Shown: one piece after another, positions 20,175 through 31,152 of the stretch
Layout: each line of letters begins with the position of its first letter
Position numbering within the stretch: position 1 is the stretch's first letter
DNA from: Vibrio genomosp. F10 str. ZF-129
GTDB lineage: Bacteria; Pseudomonadota; Gammaproteobacteria; Enterobacterales; Vibrionaceae
Assembly (NCBI RefSeq): GCF_000287055.2
Contig: NZ_AJYQ02000093.1
Coordinates: 1-64,000, forward strand
Length of the DNA: 64,000 bases
Direction: 5' to 3'
Notes under the pieces: model-generated
Database searches by the model: none
The model's input: only the letters and a program-made list of their open reading frames with translations
Told to the model about the DNA's origin: nothing
Translations under genes and position numbers: made by a program

Positions 20175-20645
20175 ATGCCAAAACATAAAGCGGGTTACGA
20201 AGATATGTTCGATGAGGTTGTCGAAACATTGAAAAGTAGCCCTGAAGAAATTACCCATGTTTTTGAAACATCCGCTAAAGTCGTCAGCGCTGCTAATGAT
20301 ATGACTAAAGATGAGCTTTCATTGATTTCAGCGTATCTACAATCTGACTTTAAGGCGTTCGCTGATAATTATGAAGAGAGCAAAGGCAGCCCATTTTCGA
20401 TCATGATTTCGGATTCGATTTGGCAGGGGTTGCTTGATATTACCGATCGAACAAAGGTTGAGTGGGTCGAGCTGTTTCAAGATCTTGAACATCAGGGGCT
20501 ATATCAGGCAGGGGATATGATAGGGCTTGGTATTTTGATTTGTGATGAATGTGGTCATAAGGTGCAGTATAACCATCCCACAAAAGTGATCGCCTGCACG
20601 CAATGTGGCCATACTGGGTTTAGTCGGCAGGCATTAAAGCCTTAG
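20175..20645 (+). CDS. YbeL-like zinc-ribbon protein (DUF1451)
   Basis: A 156-residue cytosolic protein with an alpha-helical N-terminal two-thirds and a C-terminal zinc ribbon made by Cys123-x2-Cys126 and Cys141-x2-Cys144 ([10 protein letters not shown] and ACTQCGH). This is the layout of E. coli YbeL, whose function is unknown and whose gene is also next to leuS. I use the ATG at 20175, which follows GAGGGGG at a good distance; a TTG five codons earlier lies on top of that ribosome binding site. It is divergent from leuS and is followed by an intergenic repeat. Confidence 0.85.
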   Translation: MPKHKAGYEDMFDEVVETLKSSPEEITHVFETSAKVVSAANDMTKDELSLISAYLQSDFKAFADNYEESKGSPFSIMISDSIWQGLLDITDRTKVEWVELFQDLEHQGLYQAGDMIGLGILICDECGHKVQYNHPTKVIACTQCGHTGFSRQALKP

Positions 20646-20678
20646 CGAATACTGCATTCTGTTTTTCGCTGAGGGCCG

Positions 20679-20835
20679 CTAACACCGATAATCTAGCACC
20701 TCACCAATCATCTTTGTTCTTAGGTGCGAGCTACTAGGTTATCGGTTGTTAGTGTTAAGTACTGAGCTCGTTGCTGTTAAGTACTGATCATTGAGCGTTG
20801 ATCACTAAGCACTAGGGCACTAGGCATTAAGCACG
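20679..20835. repeat. Intergenic inverted and degenerate direct repeat element
   Basis: The left arm AACACCGATAATCTAG (about 20681) and the right arm CTAGGTTATCGGTTGTT (about 20734-20750) are complementary apart from a few mismatches, and CACCT / AGGTG (near 20698 and 20721) extend the pairing. To the right come degenerate copies of GTTAAGTACTGA and CACTAAGCAC. The look is that of a non-coding repeat of the kind scattered in Vibrio intergenic regions. Only one copy is in the window, so dispersal is inferred. Confidence 0.5.
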
Positions 20836-20848
20836 AAATCTTAAGGTC

Positions 20849-22381
20849 TCAACGCTTAGGCTTAGCAACGGTGTTACGAGCGGCAACGGCGGAAAGAACC
20901 AAACTTAAAGCTACCCAAATATACAATGGCCAAGTTCCAAAGTTACGATAAGGGGTTTGGCCGGTTGTTGATTGGAGGGTGGCCGTTAACACAGCGGTCT
21001 CAAATTGTGCGACTTGTTCGATAATATTCCCTTTAAAGTCGGTTACCGCTGTTACCCCGTTATTGGTAGAACGAATCAAAGGCTTACCTAACTCTCTGGC
21101 TCTCATTCTCGCAATCTCCATATGTTGCAGCGGGCCAATAGAGTCCCCAAACCAAGCATCATTAGATAGCGTTAGAATAAAGTCGGTATCATCGGTGACG
21201 TTTCGCCTAACTTGTTCATTAAATATAATCTCATAGCACAGCGCTGGTGCCATATGACGACCATTGGCTATGATGTTAGGTTGAACAAAGTCCCCTTGAC
21301 TGAATGAGGACATTGGTAGATTAAAAAATGGCGCAATTGGTCTTAAAATGTCTTCAAAAGGAACGAACTCACCAAAAGGTAATAGGTGGTGTTTGTGATA
21401 GCGTTCATTTGGGTCGTAACTGTAGTCGCCGTAAGGTGTACTGCCAATAGCGAGGACACTATTATAAAAGTTCCCTGTGTCATTTTTGTTCACAACTCCG
21501 GTAATGATTGCCGTTTGGTTTTCCTTAGCGGACTCGTCAAGGCTTCGTAGAAAAGCTGGGATCTCAAATTCAAAAGCAGGAATGGCCGCTTCTGGCCAGA
21601 TAATGACATCTGCATCCCAGTGTTCACGGCTTAGCTCGACATATTTCATGATTATTGGCCAGCGTTGACTGGGTATCCATTTACTGGATTGGTCAGTATT
21701 TCCCTGTATCAATGCTACTGTCGTCGAGTTGTCAGAGTCGGGAGTCACCCAGTCCACATTTCTCAGGCCAAACCCAGAAGATAAGATGACGCATGGAATG
21801 AGCAATATTGACCATGAACGGCTAAATAGGGAAAAAGCCATGGATGCAGAAGAGAGAAGCAGCAGAAAAGTGATTAACTCTACGCCACCTATGGAGGCAA
21901 AGTTCGCGAGTGGTGAGTCTATTTGACTGTAGCCTAGCCATAGCCATGGAAAGCCAGTCATTACCCAACCGCGTAGCCAATCGGTAAGAAGCCATAAAGC
22001 AGGCGCGGCTAGGATAAATCGATGGCGACTGACCAGAGGAAAGTAGCGGTTTAATAACCAAGCGAACAGACCACTGTATAGAGCAAGATAGCCCACCAGC
22101 AGCGCCATCAAAAACAGGCTCGCTATTTTGGGCATGCCGCCGAAGACATCAATACTGATATGGACCCAACTGATGCCGGTGGAAAATAAGCCGATTCCCC
22201 AAGCATAACCAATAAAAAAGCCTTGTTTGGATGACTGCCCTTGGAGTAAGGCTAAAAGTAACAACGGACTAATGATAGCCAGCGGCCAAATTTGATAAGG
22301 AGCAAAAGCCAATGTGGTTAAAGCGCCAACAAAAACGGCCCCTAAAGGCCGCTGTAGGCGATGAATAATGTGATTAGTCAT
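20849..22381 (-). CDS. lnt: Apolipoprotein N-acyltransferase
   Basis: Lnt adds the third acyl chain to the N-terminal cysteine of lipoproteins in the inner membrane. The 510-residue product has an N-terminal bundle of about six membrane helices and a periplasmic nitrilase-like domain from about residue 220. The catalytic triad region can be seen: Glu in [12 protein letters not shown], Lys in the segment following GVVNKN and [13 protein letters not shown], and Cys in [12 protein letters not shown]. It lies 30 bases after corC, an order kept in many gamma-proteobacteria. Several genes in this window (lptE, rlpA, the small lipoprotein) encode its substrates. Confidence 0.96.
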   Translation of the reverse strand: MTNHIIHRLQRPLGAVFVGALTTLAFAPYQIWPLAIISPLLLLALLQGQSSKQGFFIGYAWGIGLFSTGISWVHISIDVFGGMPKIASLFLMALLVGYLALYSGLFAWLLNRYFPLVSRHRFILAAPALWLLTDWLRGWVMTGFPWLWLGYSQIDSPLANFASIGGVELITFLLLLSSASMAFSLFSRSWSILLIPCVILSSGFGLRNVDWVTPDSDNSTTVALIQGNTDQSSKWIPSQRWPIIMKYVELSREHWDADVIIWPEAAIPAFEFEIPAFLRSLDESAKENQTAIITGVVNKNDTGNFYNSVLAIGSTPYGDYSYDPNERYHKHHLLPFGEFVPFEDILRPIAPFFNLPMSSFSQGDFVQPNIIANGRHMAPALCYEIIFNEQVRRNVTDDTDFILTLSNDAWFGDSIGPLQHMEIARMRARELGKPLIRSTNNGVTAVTDFKGNIIEQVAQFETAVLTATLQSTTGQTPYRNFGTWPLYIWVALSLVLSAVAARNTVAKPKR

Positions 22382-22411
22382 CTATCAATATTCTCGAAAA
22401 GCGAGGTTGGA

Positions 22412-23311
22412 TTATTCTTCCGTCGGTTGAGGAAGCGGTTCTTCATCGGGTACGGTGACTTGAAGTTGCAGTACACGTCGGTTATCAGCAGCCGAGACCT
22501 TAAACGCATAATGGTTGATTTCAACGACTTCACCACGCGAAGGCAAGTGTCCCAAGGTGCTCATGACAAGTCCTCCTACGGTATCCACTTCATCGGCACT
22601 GAAGCTAGTTTGGAAAGTCTCATTGAACTCATCAATGGTGGTTAGGGCTTTGACTGAGAAAGTATGTTTACTCAGTTTACGGATATCCACTTCTTCTTCG
22701 TCGTCAAATTCATCCTCAATCTCACCGACGATTTCTTCGAGAATGTCTTCGATAGTCACAAGACCAGATACACCGCCAAACTCATCGACGACAATCGCCA
22801 TGTGGTAGCGCTCTTCTTGAAACTCTTTAAGCAAACGGTCAACGCGTTTACTTTCAGGAACAACAACCGCTGGACGAATAACTTCTTCTATTGCAAAGGT
22901 TTCACTTTCAGAGCCCAAATACTTGAGTAAGTCTTTGGCGAGAAGTATTCCCTCTACATGGTCTTTGTCTTCGCTGATCACTGGATACCGAGAGTGTTGT
23001 GCATCGGTTATCAAGGAGACGAGTTTATCAAGATCGTCACTTTTTTCTACCGTGACAATTTGAGACCGAGGTATCATGATGTCACGGATTCGCATTTCAG
23101 ATATTTCAATAACACCTTCAAGCATATCGCGCGTATCATGGTCGATTAAATCGTTTTCTTCAGAGTCCCTTATTACATCAACCAGCTCTTGGCGATCTTT
23201 GGGCTCTGTTTGAAAAAGTTGTCCAAGACGTCCTAAAAAGGACTTTCTACTCGGACCTTCGGCCTTTTCTTTTTTACCTTCCGGCGAAGAGGGAGGATTA
23301 CCTTCGTTCAT
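22412..23311 (-). CDS. corC: CorC/YbeX, CBS-domain protein linked to magnesium efflux
   Basis: A 299-residue cytosolic protein with two CBS domains (about residues 65-185, including [15 protein letters not shown] and [19 protein letters not shown]) and a C-terminal CorC_HlyC domain from about 205. Family members were tied genetically to CorA-dependent magnesium efflux, and the ybeX gene to ribosome and heat-stress phenotypes with its ybeZ-ybeY neighbours. No membrane domain is present, in contrast to longer CorC/CNNM transporters. It precedes lnt and follows ybeY by 101 bases. Confidence 0.94.
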   Translation of the reverse strand: MNEGNPPSSPEGKKEKAEGPSRKSFLGRLGQLFQTEPKDRQELVDVIRDSEENDLIDHDTRDMLEGVIEISEMRIRDIMIPRSQIVTVEKSDDLDKLVSLITDAQHSRYPVISEDKDHVEGILLAKDLLKYLGSESETFAIEEVIRPAVVVPESKRVDRLLKEFQEERYHMAIVVDEFGGVSGLVTIEDILEEIVGEIEDEFDDEEEVDIRKLSKHTFSVKALTTIDEFNETFQTSFSADEVDTVGGLVMSTLGHLPSRGEVVEINHYAFKVSAADNRRVLQLQVTVPDEEPLPQPTEE

Positions 23312-23412
23312 TGCTTCTCATATCTATATTGCTACCAAAAGTGTGATAGCGCACATAATTGCCTTCGACTGTTTCTTAAAGGCAAACCAAATTGTTTGGC
23401 GATGATGGTATT

Positions 23413-23880
23413 TTAACTCAGTTTTTCATCTTTATAAGGGTCTTCAAACCCCATTGATTGCAAAATTTCTGCTTCTAACGCTTCCATTTCTTCAGCATCA
23501 GCATCGTCAATATGATCATAACCTAGCAGATGCAAGCTACCATGTACAACCATATGCGCCCAGTGTGCAAAAACGGGCTGATTTTGCTCCTTTGCTTCGC
23601 GCTCAACGACTTGGCGACAAATGACGAGGTCACCGAGTAGATCGAGTTCAATGCCTGGAGGCGCTTCAAACGGGAAGGACAACACGTTAGTGGGTTTGTC
23701 TTTGCCTCTGTACTGATGATTAAGTTCTTGGCTTTCTTCAGTATCGACAATGCGAATGGTCACTTCCGCTTGTTGCTGAAAATTTGTCACAGCTTTGCTT
23801 AACCAGAGATGAATATCGGCTTCACTTGGTAGGCCTTGCTCGTCTTTAACGGCCAGTTGCAGGTCCAATTCAATTGTCAT
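23413..23880 (-). CDS. ybeY: Endoribonuclease YbeY
   Basis: YbeY is a zinc-dependent single-strand RNase that helps mature the 3' end of 16S rRNA and acts in ribosome quality control. The 155-residue product has the metal site [11 protein letters not shown] (three histidines in an HxxxHxxxxxH arrangement) near residue 115 and the conserved Arg-rich [19 protein letters not shown]. It begins two bases after ybeZ ends, so the two are translationally linked. Confidence 0.97.
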   Translation of the reverse strand: MTIELDLQLAVKDEQGLPSEADIHLWLSKAVTNFQQQAEVTIRIVDTEESQELNHQYRGKDKPTNVLSFPFEAPPGIELDLLGDLVICRQVVEREAKEQNQPVFAHWAHMVVHGSLHLLGYDHIDDADAEEMEALEAEILQSMGFEDPYKDEKLS

Positions 23881-23882
23881 GT

Positions 23883-24986
23883 TTATTTGGGCTCTTTGAT
23901 TTCAGGTGATGCTTGATTGTTGACGAGAGGCGCTGATTCGGTATTGAGTGCTTCTCGCTCTGCACGGCGACGTTTTTCAATTTCTTTGCGTTCTTTCTGA
24001 TCTTGTGTTTCCCACTTCTCATAAGCATTGACGATTCGGGCAACAACAGGGTGCCTAACCACATCATCAGAGAGGAAGAAATTAAAGCTAATCTCGTCCA
24101 CTTCATTGAGCACTTCGATGGCGTGTCTAAGGCCTGAACGTGCCCCACGCGGTAAGTCAATTTGTGTGACGTCGCCGGTGATAACGGCACGAGAGTTAAA
24201 ACCAATACGGGTTAAGAACATTTTCATTTGTTCTACGGTCGTATTCTGACTTTCATCGAGAATGATGAAGGCATCATTTAAAGTACGGCCACGCATATAG
24301 GCGAGGGGGGCGACTTCAATAACGTTACGCTCAATCAGTTTTTCAACTTTCTCGAAGCCAAGCATCTCAAACAAAGCGTCGTAAAGCGGGCGCAAGTAAG
24401 GGTCCACTTTTTGGCTTAGGTCTCCGGGAAGGAAACCGAGCTTTTCACCCGCTTCCACCGCTGGACGTGTCAGTAAAATACGGCGGATCTCTTGTCGCTC
24501 AAGGGCATCCACAGCAGCAGCAACAGCGAGGTAAGTTTTCCCTGTACCAGCAGGGCCGATACCAAAACTAATGTCGTGGGTGACCATATTCACTAAATAC
24601 TGCGCTTGATTTGGCGTACGAGGCTTAATCACCCCTTTTTTGGTTTTAATGAAGACTTCTTTGCCATGTTCTAGTGTCGGTTCAGTCGTTTGCTCAAGAA
24701 CACCTGATTGCTTCACATTGAGATGAATATGTTCAGGTTCAATGTCGGGAATATTGCCACGTACCGGAGCGGTGTCGACATAAAGAGATTTGATAATATC
24801 CAGTGCGGCTGCGGCTGTATGGGGCTTACCCACAATGGTAAAGAAATTGTTTCTATGGTTTATTTCAACGCCCAATCTGCGTTCTAAATGCTTGATATTG
24901 TCATCGAAAGGACCGCATAAACTGGCTAGTCGGCGGTTATCTGAAGGTTCTAGATTGATCTCTAGCGTCACAATTTTATTGCTCAA
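23883..24986 (-). CDS. ybeZ: PhoH-like ATPase YbeZ (PhoL)
   Basis: YbeZ is a PhoH-family P-loop NTPase, probably an RNA helicase, that works with YbeY. The 367-residue product has an N-terminal KH-like region and an ATPase domain with Walker [16 protein letters not shown] near residue 145 and Walker [10 protein letters not shown] near 230. It is about 20 residues longer than the E. coli protein because of a charged, Arg/Glu-rich C-terminal tail. A terminator upstream separates it from miaB, so ybeZ-ybeY-corC-lnt probably form one transcription unit. Confidence 0.95.
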   Translation of the reverse strand: MSNKIVTLEINLEPSDNRRLASLCGPFDDNIKHLERRLGVEINHRNNFFTIVGKPHTAAAALDIIKSLYVDTAPVRGNIPDIEPEHIHLNVKQSGVLEQTTEPTLEHGKEVFIKTKKGVIKPRTPNQAQYLVNMVTHDISFGIGPAGTGKTYLAVAAAVDALERQEIRRILLTRPAVEAGEKLGFLPGDLSQKVDPYLRPLYDALFEMLGFEKVEKLIERNVIEVAPLAYMRGRTLNDAFIILDESQNTTVEQMKMFLTRIGFNSRAVITGDVTQIDLPRGARSGLRHAIEVLNEVDEISFNFFLSDDVVRHPVVARIVNAYEKWETQDQKERKEIEKRRRAEREALNTESAPLVNNQASPEIKEPK

Positions 24987-25009
24987 TGTTGCCTCACCGT
25001 TTAGTAATG

Positions 25010-25041
25010 AAAAAGAAGCCTAATCCACATCAGGCTTCTTC
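25010..25041 (-). terminator. miaB terminator
   Basis: AGAAGCCT and AGGCTTCTT enclose a 10-base loop; on the minus strand the stem is followed by TTTC-rich sequence. It lies just past the miaB stop and before the ybeZ start. Confidence 0.75.
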
Positions 25042-25053
25042 TGACATTTTAGC

Positions 25054-26478
25054 TTATGGTGTGAAAGTCGCTACACCTAGTTCATCTTCTCTGCGGGTCT
25101 TTTCTTTCATTTCTGAAGGAGACATCACATTGCGAAGATCCATTTCATTCTCAGTTCTAACTAATTCGCCACGCAGAGAGTTGGCAAAGACATCAACGAT
25201 CTTCACATCAACAAACTGGCCGATGAGATCAGCAGAACCTTCAAAGTTGACTACGCGGCTGTTTTCAGTACGTCCACGAAGTTCCATTAGGTTCTTTTTC
25301 GATGGCCCTTCAACCAAAATACGTTGCTCGGTACCTAGCATCAGACGAGAGAAGCGCATGGCTTGGCTGTTGATCTGCTGTTGTAATTCCCATAAACGAT
25401 CTTTTTTCGTTTGCTCTGGAAGATCACAAGGGTAATCCGCTGCGGGTGTTCCTGGGCGAGCAGAGAAGATAAAGCTAAAGCTCATATCGAAATCCACTTC
25501 TTTGATAAGCTTCATCGTATCTTGGAAGTCTTTATCACTTTCACCAGGGAAGGCCACAATAAAGTCAGAGCTAATTTGAATACCTGGACGCGCTTTACGT
25601 AGCTTACGAATGATCGACTTGTATTCAATCGCCGTGTGAGGACGCTTCATCATCGTGAGAATACGGTCACTGCCACTTTGAACGGGTAAGTGGAGGAAGC
25701 TAACCAGCTCTGGCGTGTCTTCATAAACGGCAATGATATCGTCAGTAAACTCAAGCGGGTGGCTGGTAGTAAATCGAATACGGTCGATGCCATCAATAGA
25801 CGCAACAAGGCGCAATAATTCTGCAAACGAACAGATTTCGCCATCGTGCTGTGGGCCACGATATGCGTTTACGTTTTGACCAAGCAGATTGACTTCGCGA
25901 ACCCCTTGTTCAGCCAGTTGAGCCACTTCAAACAGAACATCATCCATTGGACGGCTCACTTCTTCACCACGAGTGTAAGGTACAACGCAGTAAGTACAGT
26001 ATTTTGAACAGCCTTCCATGATAGAAACAAATGCGGTCGCGCCGTCTGCACGAGGCTCAGGAAGATTGTCGAATTTCTCGATTTCTGGGAAAGAGATATC
26101 CATAACCGGCGCTTCATTTGAGAGGGAAGAAGCGATCATTTGTGGCAGTCGATGAAGCGTTTGTGGGCCGAAGATGACATCAACAAACGGTGCGCGTTGA
26201 CGAATATGATCACCTTCTTGTGTGGCAACGCAGCCGCCAACACCGATAACAACGCCCTCTTTTTTATCTTTAAGGGTTTTCCAACGACCAAGCTGGTGGA
26301 ATACTTTCTCTTGGGCTTTTTCACGAATAGAACAAGTATTGAGTAGCAGTACATCTGCCTCTTCTGGATCTTCGGTGAGTTCGTAGCCATTGGCTGCGTT
26401 CAGCAGGTCTGCCATTTTCGATGAATCGTACTCATTCATCTGACAGCCCCATGTTTTGATTAGTAGTTTCTTGCTCAT
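25054..26478 (-). CDS. miaB: tRNA-2-methylthio-N6-dimethylallyladenosine synthase
   Basis: MiaB adds the 2-methylthio group to i6A37 of tRNAs reading UNN codons. The start at 26478 ([20 protein letters not shown]) gives 474 residues, the same as E. coli; 23 further open codons upstream have no family similarity. The protein has the N-terminal UPF0004 domain with its auxiliary-cluster cysteines ([29 protein letters not shown]), the radical SAM motif CSKYCTYC near residue 157, and a C-terminal TRAM domain with the segment [19 protein letters not shown]. It is monocistronic. Confidence 0.97.
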   Translation of the reverse strand: MSKKLLIKTWGCQMNEYDSSKMADLLNAANGYELTEDPEEADVLLLNTCSIREKAQEKVFHQLGRWKTLKDKKEGVVIGVGGCVATQEGDHIRQRAPFVDVIFGPQTLHRLPQMIASSLSNEAPVMDISFPEIEKFDNLPEPRADGATAFVSIMEGCSKYCTYCVVPYTRGEEVSRPMDDVLFEVAQLAEQGVREVNLLGQNVNAYRGPQHDGEICSFAELLRLVASIDGIDRIRFTTSHPLEFTDDIIAVYEDTPELVSFLHLPVQSGSDRILTMMKRPHTAIEYKSIIRKLRKARPGIQISSDFIVAFPGESDKDFQDTMKLIKEVDFDMSFSFIFSARPGTPAADYPCDLPEQTKKDRLWELQQQINSQAMRFSRLMLGTEQRILVEGPSKKNLMELRGRTENSRVVNFEGSADLIGQFVDVKIVDVFANSLRGELVRTENEMDLRNVMSPSEMKEKTRREDELGVATFTP

Positions 26479-26741
26479 TTTTGTTCGCTCGATCGTTAGT
26501 TTAAAATAAGGGAGCAAATCGCCCAGTGTTTCTCCGCCCAAATACACCTATGCAAGGCTGTCATGGCGGCAAGCGGCGTATTGTACTGCTTTCAAAACCG
26601 ACTGACTAGTGATTAGATAAAATGATAATACTGCGCTTTTTTAGCGATATACGGTGGTTAATGAAGTTGTACGATAAGGGTTACATTATCCTGATGAAAA
26701 CGTACAATAAATTTTCTTCAAGTTGCCATGGTTAAGAACGA

Positions 26742-27893
26742 ATGAGAAAGTATGAAGTTGCGGTCATAGGCGGTGGTATGGTTGGTGCTGCTGTTGCTCT
26801 TGGATTTGCGAAGCAAGGACGAGAAGTTGTGGTTATCGAAAATCAACAGCCACAAGGCTATCAACCTGACCAGCCTTATGATATTCGAGTCTCTGCTATT
26901 TCTCATGCATCGGTATCTCTACTCGATAAGCTCGGTGCTTGGGATAATATCTCGGCTATGCGTATTTGCCCATATCGAGGTCTTGAAACCTGGGAGCATG
27001 AACAGTGCCGAACTGCATTTCATTCTGATTTACTCGGTTTGTCAGAGCTTGGCTTTATGGTTGAAAATCGCGTTATTCAGTTGGGTTTATGGCAAGAGTT
27101 TGAGCGATATTCAAATCTAACGCTGCTGTGTCCTGACCGTTTGAAAACGATCGAATTTGGTGTGACAAATAAGATTATTCTTGAATCGGGTGAGGTTATT
27201 GAATGTGATTGGGTGATCGGTGCTGATGGAGCAAATTCTCAAGTGAGAGGTTTTGCCGGTATTGGTATCACCGCGTGGGATTATCGCCAACATTGCATGT
27301 TAATTAATGTGACGACACAGAAATCACAGCAGGACATCACATGGCAACAGTTTTTTCCTTCTGGCCCTCGCTCTTTTCTTCCACTTGGTGGTCACAATGC
27401 TTCATTAGTTTGGTACGACGCACCCAAGCGTATTCGTCAGTTAAAGGCGATGGATAAAACACAGTTGAAAGAACAAGTAATCACACACTTCCCGCAAGAA
27501 TTGGGTGATATAAACATTGTGGAAAGTGGCGCTTTCCCTTTAACCAGAAGACATGCTCAGCAGTATGTGAGAAACCATTGTGTATTGGTTGGGGATGCCG
27601 CCCACACCATCAACCCGTTAGCGGGGCAAGGAGTGAACCTTGGTTTCAAAGATGCGCTGGCTTTGCTAGAAGAAACGGATGGGCAGCCCATCGATAACGA
27701 CAGTTTACTTAAATATGAAAAGAAACGCCGACGTGACAACCTGATCATGCAAACCGGGATGGATGTATTCTATAAAGGCTTTAGTTCGCTGAACCCCATT
27801 ACTCGGTTTGCTCGAAATGGGTTATTAAAAATTGCGGATAATTCAGGGGTACTGAAAAAAGAAGTCCTAAAATATGCGGTTGGCTTGAAGTAA
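26742..27893 (+). CDS. ubiF: FAD-dependent ubiquinone-biosynthesis hydroxylase UbiF
   Basis: An aromatic-ring flavin monooxygenase of the UbiH/UbiF/UbiI group. Position and similarity point to UbiF, which hydroxylates demethoxyubiquinol at C6 before the last methylation. The 383-residue product has the dinucleotide motif GGGMVGAAVALGFA at residues 10-23, a DIRVSAIS segment typical of this group, and the FAD-binding GDAAHTINPLAGQGVNLGFKD near residue 284. It is divergent from miaB and ends about 200 bases before a terminator shared with crr. UbiH or UbiI cannot be wholly excluded from sequence alone. Confidence 0.85.
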   Translation: MRKYEVAVIGGGMVGAAVALGFAKQGREVVVIENQQPQGYQPDQPYDIRVSAISHASVSLLDKLGAWDNISAMRICPYRGLETWEHEQCRTAFHSDLLGLSELGFMVENRVIQLGLWQEFERYSNLTLLCPDRLKTIEFGVTNKIILESGEVIECDWVIGADGANSQVRGFAGIGITAWDYRQHCMLINVTTQKSQQDITWQQFFPSGPRSFLPLGGHNASLVWYDAPKRIRQLKAMDKTQLKEQVITHFPQELGDINIVESGAFPLTRRHAQQYVRNHCVLVGDAAHTINPLAGQGVNLGFKDALALLEETDGQPIDNDSLLKYEKKRRRDNLIMQTGMDVFYKGFSSLNPITRFARNGLLKIADNSGVLKKEVLKYAVGLK

Positions 27894-27987
27894 ATGAGTG
27901 TGAGCTAAACGGGTTTGAAGTACATTTTTTTGCTGTAAATAGGGCTGAAGTAAAGTGCTTTGAAGTCCACTTGCTTTAGAACTGTCT

Positions 27988-28015
27988 ATTTAAAGCATTG
28001 TATTTAAAGCCATGT
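27988..28015. repeat. Two tandem 14-bp direct repeats after ubiF
   Basis: ATTTAAAGCATTGT is followed at once by ATTTAAAGCCATGT, one mismatch apart. The 250-base gap between ubiF and crr also contains three loose TTGAAGT / CTGAAGT repeats. No gene is visible there. Confidence 0.6.
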
Positions 28016-28089
28016 ATTTTAAAAAAACAGAAGGGCAAGCATGAATCTGTGACCGAAACTAAAGCAAGATAAAATAATAGATTTCAAAT

Positions 28090-28117
28090 AAAAACGCTGC
28101 CCAAAGGCAGCGTTTTT
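28090..28117. terminator. Bidirectional terminator between ubiF and crr
   Basis: AAAAACGCTGCC and GGCAGCGTTTTT make a perfect 12-bp stem with a 4-base CAAA loop. It serves the end of the ptsHI-crr operon and the convergent ubiF transcript. Confidence 0.95.
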
Positions 28118-28149
28118 GTATTCATCACGAACTTATAAGCAAGTCGTCA

Positions 28150-28659
28150 TTACTTAGTTACGCGTAGCACCGGGTTCTCACCAACAGTGACAGAACCAGA
28201 AAGCTTGTTCAGCTCTTTGATTTCGTCCATGTTAGAGATAACAACTGGAGTAAGTGTCGATTTTGCTTTCTCTTCTAGAAGCGCTAGGTCGAAAGTGATG
28301 ATAGTGTCACCAGCTTTAACAGATTGACCTTCTTCAGCTACGCGAGTGAAGCCTTCACCTTTTAGCTCAACAGTATCGATACCGAAGTGAACAAATAGTT
28401 CAACACCATCGTCAGACTCGATAGAGAATGCGTGGTTAGTTTCGAAAATCTTACCGATAGTACCGTTTACAGGAGCTACCATTTTGTCACCAGCTGGCTT
28501 GATCGCGATACCGTCGCCAACGATTTTCTCAGCGAAAACCACATCTGGCACATCTTCGATATTTACGATTTCACCTGAAAGTGGTGCGATGATTTCGATA
28601 GCACCAGCGTCAGCGCTGTCATCAGATACAAGCTTTTTAAGTTTGTCAAACAGACCCAT
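28150..28659 (-). CDS. crr: PTS glucose-specific IIA component
   Basis: EIIA-Glc accepts phosphate from HPr at His91 ([15 protein letters not shown]) and passes it to IIB domains; His76 (NHAFSIES) is the second active-site histidine. It also controls adenylate cyclase and inducer exclusion. Its 169 residues match E. coli exactly in length. It is the third gene of ptsH-ptsI-crr. In this genome it very likely also serves NagE, encoded at 59455-61011, which has no IIA domain of its own. Confidence 0.98.
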   Translation of the reverse strand: MGLFDKLKKLVSDDSADAGAIEIIAPLSGEIVNIEDVPDVVFAEKIVGDGIAIKPAGDKMVAPVNGTIGKIFETNHAFSIESDDGVELFVHFGIDTVELKGEGFTRVAEEGQSVKAGDTIITFDLALLEEKAKSTLTPVVISNMDEIKELNKLSGSVTVGENPVLRVTK

Positions 28660-28721
28660 TGTGTCATGCTCCTAACGTTTAGTTTTATTCTGTCAAATAT
28701 AGTATACCAATCATAAACAAT

Positions 28722-28743
28722 AGACGACTACTTTTAGTCGTCT
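28722..28743 (-). repeat. Hairpin between ptsI and crr
   Basis: AGACGACTA and TAGTCGTCT form a perfect 9-bp stem with a 4-base loop in the 126-base gap. There is no T tract on the minus strand, so it is more likely an mRNA-stability or processing element than a terminator. Confidence 0.6.
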
Positions 28744-28785
28744 AACTCTTTTTGTCGCTTATGATAGTAGGCATATATCAGCAGA

Positions 28786-30510
28786 TTATTGAGTTTTCTC
28801 TGCAATGAACTTGTCTACACAAGCTTCAATTTCAGCAGCAGTCGCTAGTGAAAGCGCTTCTTCAGCCATCGCTTTAACTTCGGCGAAGTTAGAGTTACGG
28901 ATAACTTTCTTCACTTTAGGGATTGAGATGCCGCTCATTGAGAATTCATCTAGGCCCATACCAAGAAGCAATAGCGTTGCACGTTCATCACCCGCTAGCT
29001 CACCACACATACCTGTCCATTTGCCTTCTTTGTGAGAAGCATCGATGACTTGTTTGATAACAAGTAGAACCGCTGGAGATAGTGGGTTGTATAGGTGAGA
29101 AATCACCTCGTTACCACGGTCAACGGCTAGCGTGTACTGAGTCAGATCGTTAGTACCGATAGAGAAGAATGACACTTCTTTAGCAAGGTGATGTGCAATC
29201 GCGGCTGCGGCTGGCGTTTCAACCATAACACCAATTTCAATCTCTTCGTCGAATGCTAAGCCTTCAGCGCGAAGTTCAACTTTGTATTCTTCGATGGCTT
29301 TTTTAAGCTCACGAATTTCTTCAACAGAGATGATCATTGGGAACATGATACGCAGTTTACCGTGTGCAGATGCACGTAGAATACCACGCAGTTGATCGCG
29401 TAGGATTTCACGACGGTCTAAACTGATACGTACTGCACGCCAGCCTAGGAATGGGTTCATCTCTTGAGGAAGATCCATGTATGGAAGATCTTTATCGCCA
29501 CCGATATCCATAGTACGGATGATCACGGACTCGCCTTCCATCGCTTCGGCTACTTCTTTGTAAGCAACGTATTGCTCTTCTTCTGTAGGAAGCGCGGTAC
29601 GGTCCATGAATAGGAATTCTGTACGGTACAGACCAACGCCTTCACCACCGTTACGTAAAATACCATCACAGTCTTTTACCGTACCGATGTTGCCACAAAC
29701 TTCTACACGGTGTCCGTCTAGAGTTTCTGCGTGTAAGTCTTTAAGTTTTGCTAGTTCTGCCGCTTCTGCTTCAAAATCGGCTTTGATTTTCTTCGCTTCT
29801 GCTAGTTCAGCGTCAGAAGGGTTAACGATGATTTTATTGTTCATCGCATCTAGCACTAGCATGTCGCCATTTTTCACTTTCTTAGTGATATCGTTAGTAC
29901 CAACGATAGCTGGAAGTTCAAGTGAACGAGCCATGATAGAAGTGTGAGAAGTACGACCGCCAATGTCACAAGCAAAACCAAGTACATAATCGAGGTTAAT
30001 TTGTGCTGTTTCTGATGGCGTTAGGTCGTAAGCAACTAGGATAACTTGCTCATCAATATCGCTTAGAGAAACGATGTTGATGCCTAGTGCATTTTTAACG
30101 AAACGTGTACCAATATCGCGAATATCGGTTGCACGTTCTTTTAAGTATTCGTCGTCTAGAGATTCTAGCGCACATGCTTGCTCTTCGATAACGGTATGAA
30201 TTGCGTTATCAGCATGCATTTTGTCTTTTTTGATGAGTGCTAGGATTTCTTCCTCTAGCTCTTCATCTTCAAGAAGCATAATGTGACCTTCAAAGATCGC
30301 TTCTTTTTCTTCACCGAATGTTTCAAGCGCTTTTTGCTTGATCATTTCTAACTGTGCAGAGGATTTATTACGAGCGTCAAAGAAGCATTGTACTTGAGCT
30401 TCGACTTGGTCGTCTGAAATCGAATGTGTATTTAGGACAATTTCATCTTCTTGAAGAAGTAGTGCTTTACCAAAAGCAATACCTGGAGATGCTAGGATGC
30501 CTGAAATCAT
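28786..30510 (-). CDS. ptsI: PTS enzyme I
   Basis: Enzyme I takes phosphate from phosphoenolpyruvate and gives it to HPr. The 574-residue product has the phosphorylation motif [21 protein letters not shown] with His189 and, in the PEP-binding C-terminal domain, the signature [18 protein letters not shown] and the active-site Cys in GMCGELAGD. The N-terminus [17 protein letters not shown] is normal. It follows ptsH after 138 bases that include a strong hairpin. Codon use is that of a highly expressed gene. Confidence 0.98.
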   Translation of the reverse strand: MISGILASPGIAFGKALLLQEDEIVLNTHSISDDQVEAQVQCFFDARNKSSAQLEMIKQKALETFGEEKEAIFEGHIMLLEDEELEEEILALIKKDKMHADNAIHTVIEEQACALESLDDEYLKERATDIRDIGTRFVKNALGINIVSLSDIDEQVILVAYDLTPSETAQINLDYVLGFACDIGGRTSHTSIMARSLELPAIVGTNDITKKVKNGDMLVLDAMNNKIIVNPSDAELAEAKKIKADFEAEAAELAKLKDLHAETLDGHRVEVCGNIGTVKDCDGILRNGGEGVGLYRTEFLFMDRTALPTEEEQYVAYKEVAEAMEGESVIIRTMDIGGDKDLPYMDLPQEMNPFLGWRAVRISLDRREILRDQLRGILRASAHGKLRIMFPMIISVEEIRELKKAIEEYKVELRAEGLAFDEEIEIGVMVETPAAAAIAHHLAKEVSFFSIGTNDLTQYTLAVDRGNEVISHLYNPLSPAVLLVIKQVIDASHKEGKWTGMCGELAGDERATLLLLGMGLDEFSMSGISIPKVKKVIRNSNFAEVKAMAEEALSLATAAEIEACVDKFIAEKTQ

Positions 30511-30601
30511 AGCCTTACCTTAAATTGGTCAACTGTAAACGGGAGAGTGTAACTAAAGTGCTAACGATAAGTTGTAGCTCACTTTTTACCCTATTTCCAA
30601 T

Positions 30602-30631
30602 AAAGCCATTTTGTTTTCACAAAATGGCTTT
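30602..30631 (-). repeat. Hairpin between ptsH and ptsI
   Basis: AAAGCCATTTTG and CAAAATGGCTTT form a perfect 12-bp stem around a 6-base loop. On the minus strand the 3' side is followed by ATTGG, not a T run. It may set the higher level of ptsH mRNA relative to ptsI by partial termination or 3' protection. Confidence 0.6.
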
Positions 30632-30648
30632 AAAAATAGGGGACCGGA

Positions 30649-30906
30649 TTAGTGTAGCTGGTCCATTAGTGCTACTAGGTGGTCAACAGCTTGTTGTGCT
30701 TGAGGGCCTTCAGCTGAAATAGTGACTTTTGTGCCTTTAACTAGGCCAAGAGTTTGCAGCTTGAAAAGGCTCTTAGCGCTAGCGCTTTTACCGTTAGAAG
30801 TCACAGTGATGTCCGCATCAAAACTTTTTGCTTCTTTAACGAACTGTGCAGCAGGACGTGTGTGAAGGCCATTTTCTGCAGTGATTTCTACTTGCTTCTC
30901 GTACAT
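30649..30906 (-). CDS. ptsH: PTS phosphocarrier protein HPr
   Basis: HPr carries phosphate from enzyme I to IIA proteins on His15 ([12 protein letters not shown]) and has the regulatory-site serine Ser46 ([15 protein letters not shown]). The 85 residues equal the E. coli protein. It is the first gene of the operon. The 299 bases upstream to cysK contain the operon promoter region and the cysK terminator; I could not single out a promoter there. Confidence 0.98.
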   Translation of the reverse strand: MYEKQVEITAENGLHTRPAAQFVKEAKSFDADITVTSNGKSASAKSLFKLQTLGLVKGTKVTISAEGPQAQQAVDHLVALMDQLH

Positions 30907-31152
30907 GTTATTACCCCAATTGATTTATTTTTTGTTAGTTTATTCGTCTAATTTAGCTTAACTCTTTCAACAACTTTCTGCTACCTGAGTAACGTCGTTT
31001 CCGTGTCAGAACTGATACTAGATCAAAGTTATGCAACCACGATTCTTATCCATATGGAGATTCGCCATTGTCTAAATATGTTTATCGCTTCTTTATTTTG
31101 AAGCTAAAAATAAAACCGTCTTGATAGTACCAAAGGTGCGGCAGGGATCAAC

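Noticed and set aside
23870..24205. 111-codon frame overlapping the 3' half of ybeZ on the same strand
   Set aside because: Out-of-frame shadow; ybeZ and ybeY motifs account for this DNA.
31032..31046. Dyad CTGATACTAGATCAA upstream of ptsH, considered as CRP or FNR site
   Set aside because: The half-sites are separated by spacings that fit neither regulator.
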